Part shown: positions 33,200 through 45,100 of the stretch, piece after piece | Layout of the letters: every line of letters begins with the position of its first letter | Numbering within the stretch: position 1 is the stretch's first letter | Assembly: GCA_029532415.1 (NCBI GenBank) | Contig: JAQOTA010000047.1 | Coordinates: forward strand, 1,860,001 to 1,924,000 | Source of the DNA: Marasmius tenuissimus | Lineage: Eukaryota > Basidiomycota > Agaricomycetes > Agaricales > Marasmiaceae | DNA: 64,000 nucleotides | Direction of reading: 5' to 3' | Program-made: the position numbers and the translations under genes | The notes under the pieces: generated by a model | Seen by the model: only the letters and a program-made list of their open reading frames with translations | What the model was told of the DNA's origin: nothing | Databases searched by the model: none

Positions 33200-35185
33200 A
33201 CGTCGGTAGACGTTTCAGGCTCGTTGTTCATAATATTTACTATTGACCCCAGACTGAGAGTGCTACTCGTAGTTCCCCAAAGGTTTTGACTTGTAATATA
33301 CTCGTATATCGCGCCGATTCACGTCTCGTTTTTCTCTCTACTTACATATTACCTGGTTAGCTGGCAAATCTAAAGCACGTCCTCAGAAAGCCCAGCAAGT
33401 CTATCTTGACCCGACCTGATCGATGATCATCAGACATGGAACGGGGAGCTAGGAGCTTGACGGGCGAAAACTCGTTATCAATTTTGATATTCGGGCTCCC
33501 GGACTATCCGCATGTATAGTACAGAGCCTTTCCCTATATTCAGTACTTGGTTCGCCTTAGTTACTGCAAGGAACTTATTTAACGAGGAGCTCCCCAATAC
33601 TCTCGGTCATGATCTCGGAGCATGTTAGGAAAACGCGTGTGAAAATAAGTGGCGGTGAGCCACAACCATTGTCGAGAAGAGAAGAACTGTCTTGGTGAAA
33701 TTAATATGAGTATACAGGGGGCTGTCGGCATGTCCTAAAATTACTCTTTACTCTGATACTTGCCTCTTGTCCACGGCCTTCCTATGCTCTGAGAGCAACC
33801 TCTCGCCGTCGGGTGTGCAGCCCTGAAGACTCAAAGTTGAACGTGGCGTCTGGGGAATTGTCAAATATCCAAATGTAACACGAGACAGGGAGCAGACGAT
33901 AATCGCTAATTTGGGTGTGGACAAAGTGATAGGAACAAGATATCGCAATGTGAACAGTGAGACTGGCTACCCAAAAAAGGAAAATGCGTGAGACTATCGC
34001 TGGGATGTAAAATCTGACCTGAATGGACGCCGTGGTGTTCCGCGACAGCTGTGTGTCGATTGATGATTATCAGTGAAGAATATCACTACTATAGTCATTC
34101 CATACGGTGAGACTCCGAGTGGTTCCTATTATTATTGATCATATCTAGGCTTAGTACTAGTATGCAATCAAGGTACTCATCGGGTTATCGGGTTATCAAC
34201 GGGAACGAATCACTTCATTCATTGTAGACCGAAACACGCGCCAACGTTTCAATATTCGACCAACAACCACCTTATCCGTTAATTATTGCCGAGAAACGGA
34301 CAGACGTCTCTCGTAAAGCAGGTGCCCTACCCCTTCCACATTCATATACCGTCCCGATTGGCCAGTTTCAAACTCAGCGTGAACGCAACCTAAACATAGC
34401 TTGATATTGATAGTATAAGCACACAGTTGCTATGAATATAACATACTGTTTTGGGGCCCCAAACAACCAACGCACGGGGTTGCCGCTGCTGTAATGGGTA
34501 TCTATCACTCCAGGAACGATCCCTTCGAGATTCCGAATGTCCTGTCCCAGAAGCATGATTAAGAACTTCTTTGAGAGTGGCACGCCCAAATGGACGTGGC
34601 CTGTCGGTGCCCGAGCTCACTAAAGGAACTGGAATCAGAATACTCTTTCCCACCCAGTATCTTGTGAATGAGGAAGTAATATTCGCATGTAAAGTTCTTT
34701 ATCGTCCCTATTCAAGAGCAGTAGTCGCAAGTCGGTCCTCAAGTCCCCACCAGAGTTGCGAAGTGTATTCAGGCATTTTTTTGAATAAACCCGTATCAAA
34801 GAAAAACAGTGATACACAAAATGCCGATGGAGAAAAATACACGATGGTTAATAATCAGTCATCCCAACATCTGCATCAATATTCATTCCGAAGAGCTGGG
34901 CTAAACATTTCTGAGGGCTTTTCCAAACATTTCACCCTTTTAGTCCAACATTAAGGTACAAATCTAGGCTGATGTTAAGCCAAGGGACGCGATGCAGATT
35001 GTTGCTGAAATACAGAGCGGCAAAATTTGTATATTCGAGGTTCGAAGAATGCAGGTAAGCGCAACTTGAATACAATCTCAAAGACCGACTTGAATTCTCA
35101 CCTTTCTCAAGCCTTGAATCACTATCTTGAGTTCCAGATGACCAGGAACAACATATATGGTTGGCTACGATAGCCCGCACCGTAA
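33200..35185. other. No recognisable gene
   Basis: Scattered short frames only. The plus-strand frame 34571-34954 and minus-strand frames near 33748-33948 and 34374-34653 carry no motif I recognise. The right edge enters segmental duplication block 1. Confidence 0.4.
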
Positions 35186-35697
35186 AACCACGCACGACGC
35201 CCTTTTTTTGTTTCACTCCTTTTCTTCTTGGTGTTTGGGTCTCGGGGTGGATCAATCGTGGCTCTTATCGTGGGTAGAAACTCAGAAAGTGAAGTGTTGA
35301 GAGGAAAGAGTTACGCACGGAGCACGCCGGATGCCAGTACTTCGCCGGGTATTTGGCTCTCGAAATTCGGGGATTGCCAGACGCAGACGTGACGGAGGAG
35401 AGTATTAGACCGCAATGCCGTGGATCAGAGGCCTTGTGAAGTTTGTTGATGGAATACTATCCCCTTCGCTCATCTCTGATGGCTTGTGTCTGGTGACCAT
35501 TCCATTCAACATTGAGGACCTTTCCCTTCCACTGCTCAGTCTCACAGTTCCCGCATAGCAACACGTGGTCATCGAGGCGGGAACAAGGTTCTTTTTTTGA
35601 TTATATAGCTTATAAAAAGGCTCACCGCCCTGCCACGTTCGCTCTGTTCTTTAACCCCTCCCCACACCCTACGTCCTTGCTAGTCCTTAGAGAGACC

Positions 35698-37204
35698 ATG
35701 TCGACAGCACCAGAGGTCATCCATCTGAAAAATGTTCAGCCACCGTTAAAGGTGTTTACCGTCTGGGAGAGGAATCGGCATCGATCCTTACATTGGTTTG
35801 TTGAATGCTTTGCGGAATTCGTGAGCTTCTTTCGTTTGGCGTCCTTCACATCGTCCTGATTCTGATACTGGTATCACAGCTGGCAGTGTTCTTCTACATG
35901 TACGCCGGAGTTGGATCTCAAATAACGTTTATCCTGGGTCCAATTTTGCAGGAAGACGGATTAGGCTGTGCGTAACGTCATGCGTCTAGTGTTCCGTTCG
36001 ACCTCTCACCAGACTACTCTAGCTGTGCTACAAATTGGACTTGCATATGGTTGTGGAGTTATCTTCGCCGTCGTTGTCTGTGCAGGAACATCTGGCGGCC
36101 ATTTCAACCCATGTATCACCATTACGTTCATGATTTTCAAAGGCTTCCCTCTACTGAAGGGATTAAGGTAGATCTCATGACGTTCAGATAGTTGAGCTTA
36201 CATTAATGCTGTTGATATTGACAGGTATATCGTCGCTCAAATCCTCGGAGGATATGTTGCCTGTCTCCTCGCGTACGCCCAATACTCCCATTATATCCAC
36301 CTCGCAGAGGGATTGCTGGAGCAAGCTGGGAAACTGGATGCCGTCTTGTTCACTCCCAGCGGTCCTGCAGGCGCCTTTGGTCTCTACGTTATGCCGGGAT
36401 CCAATCTAGGACTCGTATTCCTGAACGAGCTCGTCACGGTGAGTTAACCTTCCGATGTTCCACCCCGATCGAGAATTCTGACAACTATTTTTGACTCTGA
36501 ACAGGATATGATACTCGCTGTCGTGATATTCGCGTGCCTGGATCCTACGAATGTATTCGTGACACCCACAACTATTCCGGTTGTCATTGCCTCAGCATAG
36601 TGAGTTCTTTATATGCCATTTGCTACCATGGCTGTTGACCCCGGAACCCCAGTGCCGCAGCAATTTGGGGCTTTTCCGTTCCTGGACGTAAGTCCCAAGC
36701 CTCCCCCTCCCTCTGATATATATAGGAGACTAAACTGATTGACAGTTGCCGCTAACACGGCTCGCGACATTGGAGGCCGGTTGGCAGCTATGACGATCTG
36801 GGGAACCAGAGGTACGCCAAACACTCCGTTGCCCGATGGAATATGGGCGTTTTATTTTTGATTTGAGTGAATCTCTGATCATCGTGATACTTTGCTCCCG
36901 TTCAGCATCCGGAGGATCATACGCCGCCATCGCCGCCCTGACTAACATCGTGGCGACCCTAATCGCTTTTCTCATACATGAAATGCTGCTAGCTGATTAC
37001 TCGCGTGGTGAGTGAACTGATGCGGTTGGTGATGTAAGGATGGAACGCAGCTGATTGTCTATTCTCTTAGTCGTTCCCAGTGCGCAACGGGAATACATGT
37101 GGCTTCACATGAACCATGAACATAATACCGAGCGCACGAAATCGCACACGTCTGATAGTGTGCATTCGGATAATAAGGGTGAAGTGGGGCAGCTACATGC
37201 TTAG
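35698..37204 (+). CDS. Aquaporin / MIP-family channel B, 9 exons, 333 aa
   Basis: Paralogue of aquaporin A with exactly the same nine exon lengths (123, 88, 145, 214, 95, 35, 66, 102, 134 nt): join(35698..35820,35880..35967,36023..36167,36225..36438,36505..36599,36653..36687,36746..36811,36906..37007,37071..37204). The first pore box is again GGHFNPC; the second reads ANTARDIGGRL, so copies A and B differ at the middle residue (Ser versus Thr) but neither has Pro. N-terminal WERNRHRSLHW and the C-terminal HMNHEH segment are kept. No frameshift or stop was found, so both copies can be functional. A TATA-like TTATAAAAAGG lies about 80 bases upstream. Transported solute is not predictable from sequence alone. 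Confidence 0.9.
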
Positions 37205-37471
37205 ATACGAGTGTGCCGCTAGGGAAAACTGGACGTTCATCCGAAGTTCTTTTCTCAGCATTCATCGTGGCTCTATTGGGGTCCTGATTTACTGCAAAAC
37301 CTACCTAGCTGGGTTAATTCCTTGTGCGTTTACTTATGTATTACCGTACGAGATCACCCAGATTTGCTCGTTCTTGGAAGATATACGTTCTAGAGTAGAA
37401 CTGTGGAGGAATCGCGGGTTCAGGGGGTTGTAGCAATGAGGATGAGTTGAATCTTTCCTCTTACCTATTTA

Positions 37472-37906
37472 TCACGGACCTGAAACGGACTTCGCCTTAC
37501 GGCCGCCAGTTACTTTCTCTTCGCCAGCGGAGTCAGAAACACTTGTTACACCGCTCAGGCGCCACAAATCGGCAATGTTCGCAATGAGATGAGGAAGGCA
37601 GCAGAACCATCGGACGAAGGTCGTAGGACCATCGTTATGTCCACTACCGAGAACGCTGGAGAAAATACGGCAGCGAACCTCACAGGCGAACAAGGTGAGC
37701 TCACACCTTGAGTAAACCAGCCACCAGATACCGGATTTCCCACAGTCGCATAACATGATATCAGGACGACTCCAGGTATCCAGAGTAAGTTCAGTCTTCT
37801 CAGCATTGCCAGAGTTAAAAGGTTTTGTGCCCGCCCGACCTGTGTGAGCGTGAAAAGTAACACGGTTAGGGCCGGGGACTTCGTTCTGAGCCGTCGTGAT
37901 CAGCAT
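37472..37906 (-). pseudogene. Minus-strand gene after aquaporin B, shortened copy
   Basis: Counterpart of 16513-17649, occupying about 430 bases instead of about 1140. The shared part is a hydrophobic segment (LLWIPGVVLISCYATVG, VSGGWFTQG, reading near 37800-37690) and a similar 3' end near 37540. Several frames are open over the same bases, so the reading frame is not certain. Probably truncated relative to copy A. Product unknown. Confidence 0.3.
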
Positions 37907-38050
37907 TCAGATCGTCTCTCTCCAGGTTCAAGATCAACTATACCCTTCAGGAGGTTCAATGATCATGATGCATTAAAGTCCGGAGGAGGTTGTAGATGGT
38001 TGTTGTCGAGGCGAAACGGTCTGGCACTGCCTGATAACCACCTTGAATGA

Positions 38051-39490
38051 GCGAAAACAAAACTAAATCAGAGAAATAGCGACGTACAGGTCGAAGTAAT
38101 GACGGTAATTCCTTCATTGATTCTTGACCGGAAGCTACCGATGGTCAACAACTTCCGTTGGCATCAGGGGCGTTATATTGAGACGTAGTCAGAGCTAACA
38201 GAGAGCTCGAGTTGTCATCAAAAGGGTACCATTCTCAATATGGAACTCTCCTCGTTCCGTCCTGAATTCTAGCCCATTCGGGTTTCAGAGTTAAATAAGA
38301 CGGTTCCGTTTGAATCTGGACGTTTTCGAACAGAAAGAGATGTTTGACCTTTGAACTTCAATAACTTTGAAGCCCGGAGCGCCGACAAGAAGAGGGCTCA
38401 ACCCAAAAAAGTTCTACTGTTGTCGGATTGAGGGACTAGTAATGGTCATAAGCGCGTGGCAGCCTGGATGAGATGACTATCAGCTATCTGGGATATCTCG
38501 GAGCAATGTGCGGGCAAGGTAAGTGAAAAAACCTCTCAGTTTTTGTGATATAGGGGTCGGGTGAGAGATGCACATAGACTCAGAGAAGTTGCTTTTTGTT
38601 TTGTTCTAGCATGCCGGTGTCACTAGCTCGACAGAGTCTTCGGACTGTCTTGTGTTGCTACGTAGTAGGTTAAGTTTATGCTGACAAGAATCAGGTAAAC
38701 TTGAAGACAGTCCGGGATGCCGCGCGCTAGGAAGAGCGTGGATAGCGCAAGGTATGGGCAAAGGCCCGAAGGGCCTTTGGGCCCCCGCGAGACTTCGACG
38801 TGTTGGGAACTTGGTCGACTGAGATACCCAATGTAGTAGGAGTTCAGGGAGCGACGCATCTAGTCGACCTAGATAGCCCAAACCAGAAGGAGCATCCGGA
38901 AGTCTCGCTACTATGATCACGTCAACGCCTTTTGTTTCTCAAGATTGGCGTGGGTCTTCCGATTGGTTCTTGGTGCCTGTAGGCTGTAGCACTGATTGTC
39001 GAGTATCCTGTTAGGGTATGCACGCGGCGTTACAAATGATATGCCACGCTGTGGAGTCCAAATCCCAACAAATAATCTTGGTTGAGCACGAATACTATGT
39101 GTCCGATTGGTTGTAACCATGGACCTTTAGTTTGCTATGACCTCAGTCTGGGTTTTGATGGGTGTCGTTGGGGTTCGTTCATCCTCGGGTGCTAGTCTTG
39201 TGTAATGTGTTGCAGTTGAAGACATGGCGTGCCCCTGTTGAATAAGATTATTTGAATGTGAACATACGAGCGCGAGTTCTACTCTGTCCAGATCTGTTCC
39301 CACCCTTCTCGAGTCTTGTCATAGACTCTAGAGTCCGGCGAATGTACAGGGGAGACAATCAAGCTTTAAGTGGCGCGAGTTCTGTATACGCAAGCCAGAC
39401 CACCACAGTACCAGCGGAAGGCCAATGTTGGTTTCAACAATTTGGAAATGCACGCTGCAACGTTGAAATTTTTCCTTGATTCCGAGGACA
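38051..39490. other. No recognisable gene; one strong small hairpin
   Basis: A perfect 8-bp stem AAAGGCCC-GAA-GGGCCTTT sits at 38760-38778. A minus-strand frame of 104 codons (38920-38606) crosses it without any recognisable motif. Otherwise nothing is seen. Confidence 0.35.
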
Positions 39491-39493
39491 GGG

Positions 39494-40302
39494 TCATGCG
39501 GCAGGTTCTCCGCGTTGTGAATAACCTTGGTTTGAGTGGGAGCACGTCGCACGAGCAACAGCCTTTTGAGGGCAGATCCTCTTGGCCCGAGTGTGCAGTT
39601 TGCGTCCAAAGGTGATGAATCTGACTGCATTGCTGTCCTTAGCCCCGTCTGTCCATTCAATCGGATAGTCCTCCTGGTCCACTCTCTTGTTCATCACCTC
39701 TTGATTCGGTGCTCCTCTACTTGATGACCCATCAAGATGCCCTGTCTGGTAGGTTTTACTTTGAAACAGGTATGCAAGTTCTTGTCGCGCCGTTTGGGTG
39801 AAGTTTTTGAGGGTCTCCATTGCGATCTGAGTATGGCAGGGTAGGTATATAAGCGCTCGAACTCGAAGATTGAGCCTTCTCGGTTAGTCATGAATTCCGT
39901 GTTCAGGAGTTACCAGAATTTTGGATATGTGGGTTTTTAGACGTCTCGGTCGCCAATGCCATGATTGCCATTGTGCTAGCCGATGTGAAGGGCTCGAGAT
40001 CTTGTAGATCACACACCGGCAGTCGGTGTTAGAGGAATCAGTCTGGACCATTGCATGAACCCCTCATGAGTTACAATCAAGGAGGAGCTGATACATCGCT
40101 CTGAACGCGAGTTTCGAGGCAGATGGTAGTATAGCCTATAGGCTGGGTGTGTCGCTGCTGGGATTCTGATTCGTTCAAGGCCGCTTGTTGTCGAATACTT
40201 CTCTTGTTTACCTCTGGGTATTGACCGGGACCTTGTTGAGCCTTGGGTCTCGGGTCTAGAAGTCTCTGATGTGCAGCCAAGTGGCAAGGAGTGACGAGTC
40301 AA
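39494..40302 (-). CDS. Unrecognised minus-strand open frames, Gln/Ser-rich
   Basis: Adjacent minus-strand frames (40302-40009, 39891-39694, 39820-39494) are rich in Gln, Ser, Arg and Thr, for example PKAQQGPGQYPEVNKR and ESESQQRHTQPIG. They could be exons of one hydrophilic protein, but opposite-strand frames are also open and no duplicated copy helps to choose. No domain recognised. Low confidence that this is a gene. Confidence 0.2.
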
Positions 40303-40388
40303 ATCTAATTAGTATCCAGAGAATCCTTACCATCAGGTGTATTCGTGATGATGCTTGTGAATAATTTATTAGCGGGAATGGCCCGAAG

Positions 40389-40754
40389 TTGTTGAACTTC
40401 TCAGGTTTTGCTGCGTTCCTGACTGTTGTGCTAGAGCAGAATGATAGAGAATGGGATGAAAGCACTAGAACTGTGCCACGTATACGATACACAGGCTTGG
40501 TGCGGTCTGCGTTCCAATATGCTTCAAAGATATCCACCATTCAGAGTGCGAAGTTGCGAACGGCAGGCTGGCGCCAAACTAGTCTCGAGACGGTGGCCTA
40601 TATTGATAATATGACCAGGAAGGTCACGGTAGCTGAGAGTAATCAGGAAATAGTGGAATATGTTGGATATGATTGCTACGGAGAAGATGAGAGTATTAGT
40701 GAGTACTTTTGGCTTGTATTGCCAGCTGCTAATCGGTCTTCATATTTGGGCTAA
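40389..40754 (+). CDS. Unrecognised plus-strand open frame, 121 codons
   Basis: The frame has protein-like composition (VPRIRYTGLVRSAFQYAS, WRQTSLETVAYID, EIVEYVGYDCYGEDESIS) and is followed by GTGAGTAC near 40698, a good donor, so the coding part may splice onward. No family recognised, and downstream exons were not found. It may be one exon of a small soluble protein. Confidence 0.3.
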   Translation: MLNFSGFAAFLTVVLEQNDREWDESTRTVPRIRYTGLVRSAFQYASKISTIQSAKLRTAGWRQTSLETVAYIDNMTRKVTVAESNQEIVEYVGYDCYGEDESISEYFWLVLPAANRSSYLG

Positions 40755-41690
40755 AGACTTATCCTTGCATCATCGCCGAGAGCATGATAATCATATTCTT
40801 CTTCAGATATAGCTAGGAAGACTGCCTTTGTCGTGCATAATCCCACCTGTATGCCGTACCATTTTGTTGCCATCCTCTGAATAATCGGATTCACAGGTGT
40901 CAGTTGCCGTTTGGTAGATGATAGGTCCGACTGCCACTGTTCGCGTTACCCAAGGTTGAATAGGCAAACTAGGAAGGCAAGAGTGTCAATTGCTCAGATT
41001 GACGAAACTGATCCCTGGTCTAGCAGGTAGACTAGGACACTAGGTAGTGACGAAGAAGGGAGATAGGGTAGGTAGGGCCCATTTGAAAAGTTGGCAAGAC
41101 TCGGTAGAGTTAGCAGTTATCGTCGTAAGAACATGTGCATCCTAGGACAAAATGGAAGGACCCGGGCACCCCGGGGGCCAACGTCCATTATAACTCCCCC
41201 ACTGAGGCTGGGAAATTCAACCCGAAACACCCCGCTTGAGGCGAACAACAGTGTCTGCTGCAGAATAATTCAAGTCATATATGTGCATAGCGGAGGCTTA
41301 GCTAGTCGTGTGCATGGGCAGCCGAAATTTACAGCTACGTAGTCTTGGACTGGTATTCCACGGTTCGAGAATCGCGGCGGGTTAGCTGACTCAGCCTGAC
41401 AAACGAAGCAATGGAGCGATGGATCGGGGAAGTGGCAGAACTAGTATTTGGAAGAATATGACAGTGAGAGACGAGCTGTGCACTCAAACCAAGACCCCGA
41501 GGGAAAATGATTGACTCCCTCTGCTATGTGGCAGAGAGCTCCGAGCGTAGACAGCCGTCTGAGTATCCCCCCGTAAACTTATCGTCATCAAGGGGAATGC
41601 CAACTCCTAGTTGTTGATCTAGGCGTCTCATAACCCTCCATATACTTCCAATACATCTCTCACTGCACTCTGGTATCTCGTTTAGAAGGT
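40755..41690. other. No recognisable gene
   Basis: Only a plus-strand frame at 41091-41342 without motifs. Nothing else seen. Confidence 0.4.
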
Positions 41691-41817
41691 TCATAAGAGT
41701 CTGCGAATGTCCCTTATAAATGCGATAGAAGCAGAATCCATGGATAGGCTGATGCTATGCAATGATATGTATGATAGAAGCAGGGGGTGCGCAACGGTTT
41801 GTACAAACGGAACTTTC

Positions 41818-43232
41818 CTAGCCCCAGGTCGAACGGAGTTCCCGTCCTGTAACACTTCTGCTCTGGCGCGTTGGCCCATGATCGTCCCGAATTATTTCGC
41901 TCGTGTGATGGCAGATGACGTGTCTTTGTCTGCTGAGACACCTCGGGCAAACCACGTGCGTGCCTTCAGTCTTATCTGACAGTGACTCTGGGCGGGCATC
42001 TCGAAAGGACTGCAAAAGGTGGATGTGTGGTTTCCCCATCGGAGGTACCATTGTGGATCGGGGGTTGTTTGTGGGAAGCACCGTCCCTACGCTGACGCAT
42101 GGTGCTTGTGGCAAGCCTGAGTGCTGAGCTTTGAGATGCTGCTGTCCTCTACCTGAGCAACGGGTAACCTTTCGAGGCTTGCAGCAGTATGCAAGGAGAA
42201 AAGGGTGCCATTGTATGGGCGTAGACGATAGGAGGGGGGAGGGGTACGCAGCGTGTATGTTTATATTCAGGCGCAGATGTGTGTGCAGGTGTGGGAGCAG
42301 GTACGGGTGCATGAGCATGTACAGGCGCGGATGCAGATACAGGCATGGGTGCGTGTGCGTGTATGGACATGGGTGCGGGTGCGTGTATGGACATGGGTGC
42401 GGGTGCGTGTATGGACATGGGTGCGGGTGCGGGTATGGGTGCAGGTGCAAGTGCGGGTGCGAGCATAGGCAAAGTCATCATTACCACGGCGAAAGCAATG
42501 TGGTCGATAGTAATATCGAACAATAGTAAGTATAGACTCTTGAGAGGAAGATTGAAATGCACAACTCACGGTGAATTTTGTTATGGTATCCTATAATGAG
42601 CCTATTCCCCTTGTCGAGAGAAAGTATTTGTTGAGAAAACTTCAGGTTTCGCCCTCCCCCGAAGGTTTCTGTGCCTGTTGCCTTTGCTGGTTTCGAAGCT
42701 CTTGAGGTAAAATTGGAGGCGAAAGCGACCTCGTCTTCGCTGTGCTTCGGAACCCTAGAAACCGAATCCGCTACCGCCAACTTGACAAGGCTCTGGCCTT
42801 CCAAGAGAAGCTTCAACCGTGCGGCGTGATGAAGTACCCAACAAACACCAAAACCCCCTTCCGTGAGATTCTCCGGTAGTCTATGGCAGATTGCTTGTTG
42901 TTGACGAAGTCGGAGAGGTCACTGCTAATGGCCAGGAGAGTCTGGCTGGGCATACGTCGTTCCCCGAGTCTTGTGCTGTCCGTTCCGGCATAACTGAAGA
43001 TCTCGTAACGAGCATGGAATTCGAAAGTAGAGAGAGTATTGAAATAGGAAAAGAAGAGAAAGGAAAGGGAAGGAAAAGAAACGAGAAATGAGCGGACTGG
43101 CACGAGTTTGTGAGCTTGAGGGAACGGCGGCCATGGTGGTGGTGCGGGAAGAGGATTCGGCACCGCACCACGTGTCCGTCCGAAGACCTCAAGCTGCCTC
43201 ACACTCGTGCCTCGCGTATAGCAGCTCAACAA
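41818..43232 (-). CDS. Possible minus-strand gene spanning a repeat-rich segment
   Basis: Minus-strand open stretches follow one another: 43232-42813 (includes MPSQTLLAISSDLSDFVNN and KGVLVFVGYF), 42816-42600 (SRVPKHSEDEVAFASNFTS), then 42562-42149 or 42450-41818 across the 24-bp minisatellite, which codes Ala/Pro or His/Pro/Tyr repeats depending on frame. LLLFDITIDHIAFAVVMM near 42530 is membrane-like. Because every frame of the minisatellite is open, the long frames there prove little. I do not recognise the product, and the exon order is a guess. Confidence 0.25.
42363..42434. repeat. 24-bp minisatellite, about three units
   Basis: The unit ATGGACATGGGTGCGGGTGC followed by GTGT is repeated at 42363, 42387 and 42411 (third unit partial), with degenerate GGGTGCG-rich copies on both sides (about 42290-42470). 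Twenty-four bases is a multiple of three, so length changes would not shift a frame. It explains the three long overlapping open frames on the two strands here. Confidence 0.85.
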
Positions 43233-43439
43233 CTAAAGGAACAAACAGATTGCAAAGAAATGAGGGTGTCAGTATACTGTTTATGGCGATGACCACCGTG
43301 GTTTTCAGTAAGACCGATTGGACTCGGTGAGGTTGAACGATGTTTTACCGCTACGGATTTGGGATCCTTAGACGGGTGGTCAGCACCCGAGGGCGAAAAG
43401 GGGGAATCTAATTCACGAACTTGCCTGCTCGCCTCGTCG

Positions 43440-45100
43440 TGCTGATGGTAGGAGATCGACCTACAATTCGGGATCGTGGGAAACCCGCAACCCAAATCAG
43501 GACAACAGCGCTTGTTGGAACACCCTTGATTTTTTTTCCTTTACCTGCTCTTCCCAGCCTTTATCCCGTCGGCGTCTACATGCAACTGCTTTGGAAGAGC
43601 TAAATGCTCTTCTCTGTATTTGCTACACTCCTTCAGCTGAGTGGAGCCAACGAGGATCTCGAAGACAATTTTCCATCCCGGCGTTGGCTCCAGTTCTCTA
43701 CGACTTTCCGAATAGCGACTAGACAATCTACGCCCGACGACATCTCGAAGCCCGGAGGCTTATCTCCTATGCCTTTATCCCGTTGTTTTGAACTGTCACA
43801 GGGAAGGTGATGAGCCATACGACAAATCAATGACCAACAAGATAACAGGATCGAGAGAGTGCATGTGAAAATGGGTAAGGTGTGTATCTGCCACGTCCAA
43901 CGCTCCGTTTCCTATTCTAAAGAACAGATAGTACAGAGTCCCCATGATCGAAAAGCAATGCGAATCCGGTCACGTCCGTGACGTACAGTCCGATGTACAA
44001 GACGAGTGCAGAGGTTACGTTGCCGTGATGGAGTTTTGGGTGAGCGATGGTCAAAGAGGCTGCGGTTGAAGGTTAGGAAAGGGAGGGATTAGAGTTATTG
44101 AGGAGGCGGCTGGAACCCAGGAAATAGAGAAGAGTCGGCGAGGTGCGAAGCTGCTGCCAATTCCATCCCCCCCACGCAGGAGACTCAAATAGAAAGCTAA
44201 CCAAAAGGACCGAGGCTCGCGATGCCGAGGAGAAAACATCCACTCGATCTGGCTTATGCGCCTATTCCCTCGAGAGTCGAGACACGTTCAGTCGCGTTAT
44301 TACCCTTCACCACGCATACCCGCATCAATAGCTGTTGAGACGTCCTCGTATCGTCACTCGGCTCGGTCAAAGGTTGCTGATCTATCGCTCGTTGCACCCA
44401 GGCCGGGAAGAGATGGACGCATAGAGAATAAAGCCATCAAAGCCTTCCTCTATAGAGCTACTCCGAAGACCACTTCTACCACCTCCACAAGTACGAGTGC
44501 AAACATAGAAGAGACAACATCGTTGAGCCCAGCCGAGCAAGGTATGGGATATCGAAGGCCATGGAAAAAAGATGGGAAATCTGCTTCGAAGTTCGGCTGC
44601 CCAACATCTCTGGATGTCACCCCTCTCGAGTCGCCCCTCCCGATCCGAACGAGGAAACTTCTATCTCGTGACCTTCCTTGTTCAGCTTCATTCCTGTTGA
44701 TGTTGGTAAACCTAGCGAGCGTTCGCGCACCCCCGACTCCACTCGACCTTTCAAGAGAAGGAAGATACAGGAAGTTGACGTATCTACTGTCTCAGGCTTC
44801 ACCTCAAGCCGCCGAGTATGGCGACGACGGAGTGGTCACTCCTTTGTTCCCTTTGTTCTTCGCCCCGCCAACAACCACCACCGATGTCTTCATTGCCTTA
44901 TGCACTCACTCCTTCTATACACGCGAACAGTACTCCCTCGCTTTCCAGCCTCATGTTCTCTCCTGTCGCGGAAAACAACCCCGAAGGAGATGCATCATTT
45001 GTCCAACGTGGGTACCATCGGTGACGGAGAACAAGCCAGTTCGGCTCTCGTTACCGGAAATAGAGTGGCTATCGCTGCTATCGAACGGTTGAGATGAGCC
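43440..45100 (+). pseudogene. Family-U member 6 (unrecognised dispersed family)
   Basis: Second long copy of the family at 10.5-12.2 kb, in the same orientation. Matches include the leader (CCCAAATCAGGACAACAGCG near 43492), an internal segment near 43880 (GTGTGTATCTGCCACGTCCAACGC) and a segment with GAGGCGGCTGGAAC near 44103. The 3' half is an open frame of 278 codons (44256-45092) rich in Ser, Pro, Thr and Arg, longer than in any other copy. Whether that frame is translated is unknown. Product unrecognised; this is the least damaged copy and the best one to search with. Confidence 0.4.

Larger units (their letters stand above)
35190..38050. repeat. Segmental duplication block 1, copy B
   Basis: Paralogous to about 14100-17650; see that entry. 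The promoter-side match starts near the run GGCGCTCTTTTTTGTTT (copy A) / GACGCCCTTTTTTTGTTT (copy B). Confidence 0.75.

Noticed and set aside
42131..42562. Three long overlapping open frames on both strands as separate genes
   Set aside because: They all arise from the GC-rich 24-bp minisatellite, which lacks stops in several frames; at most one can be a real gene.
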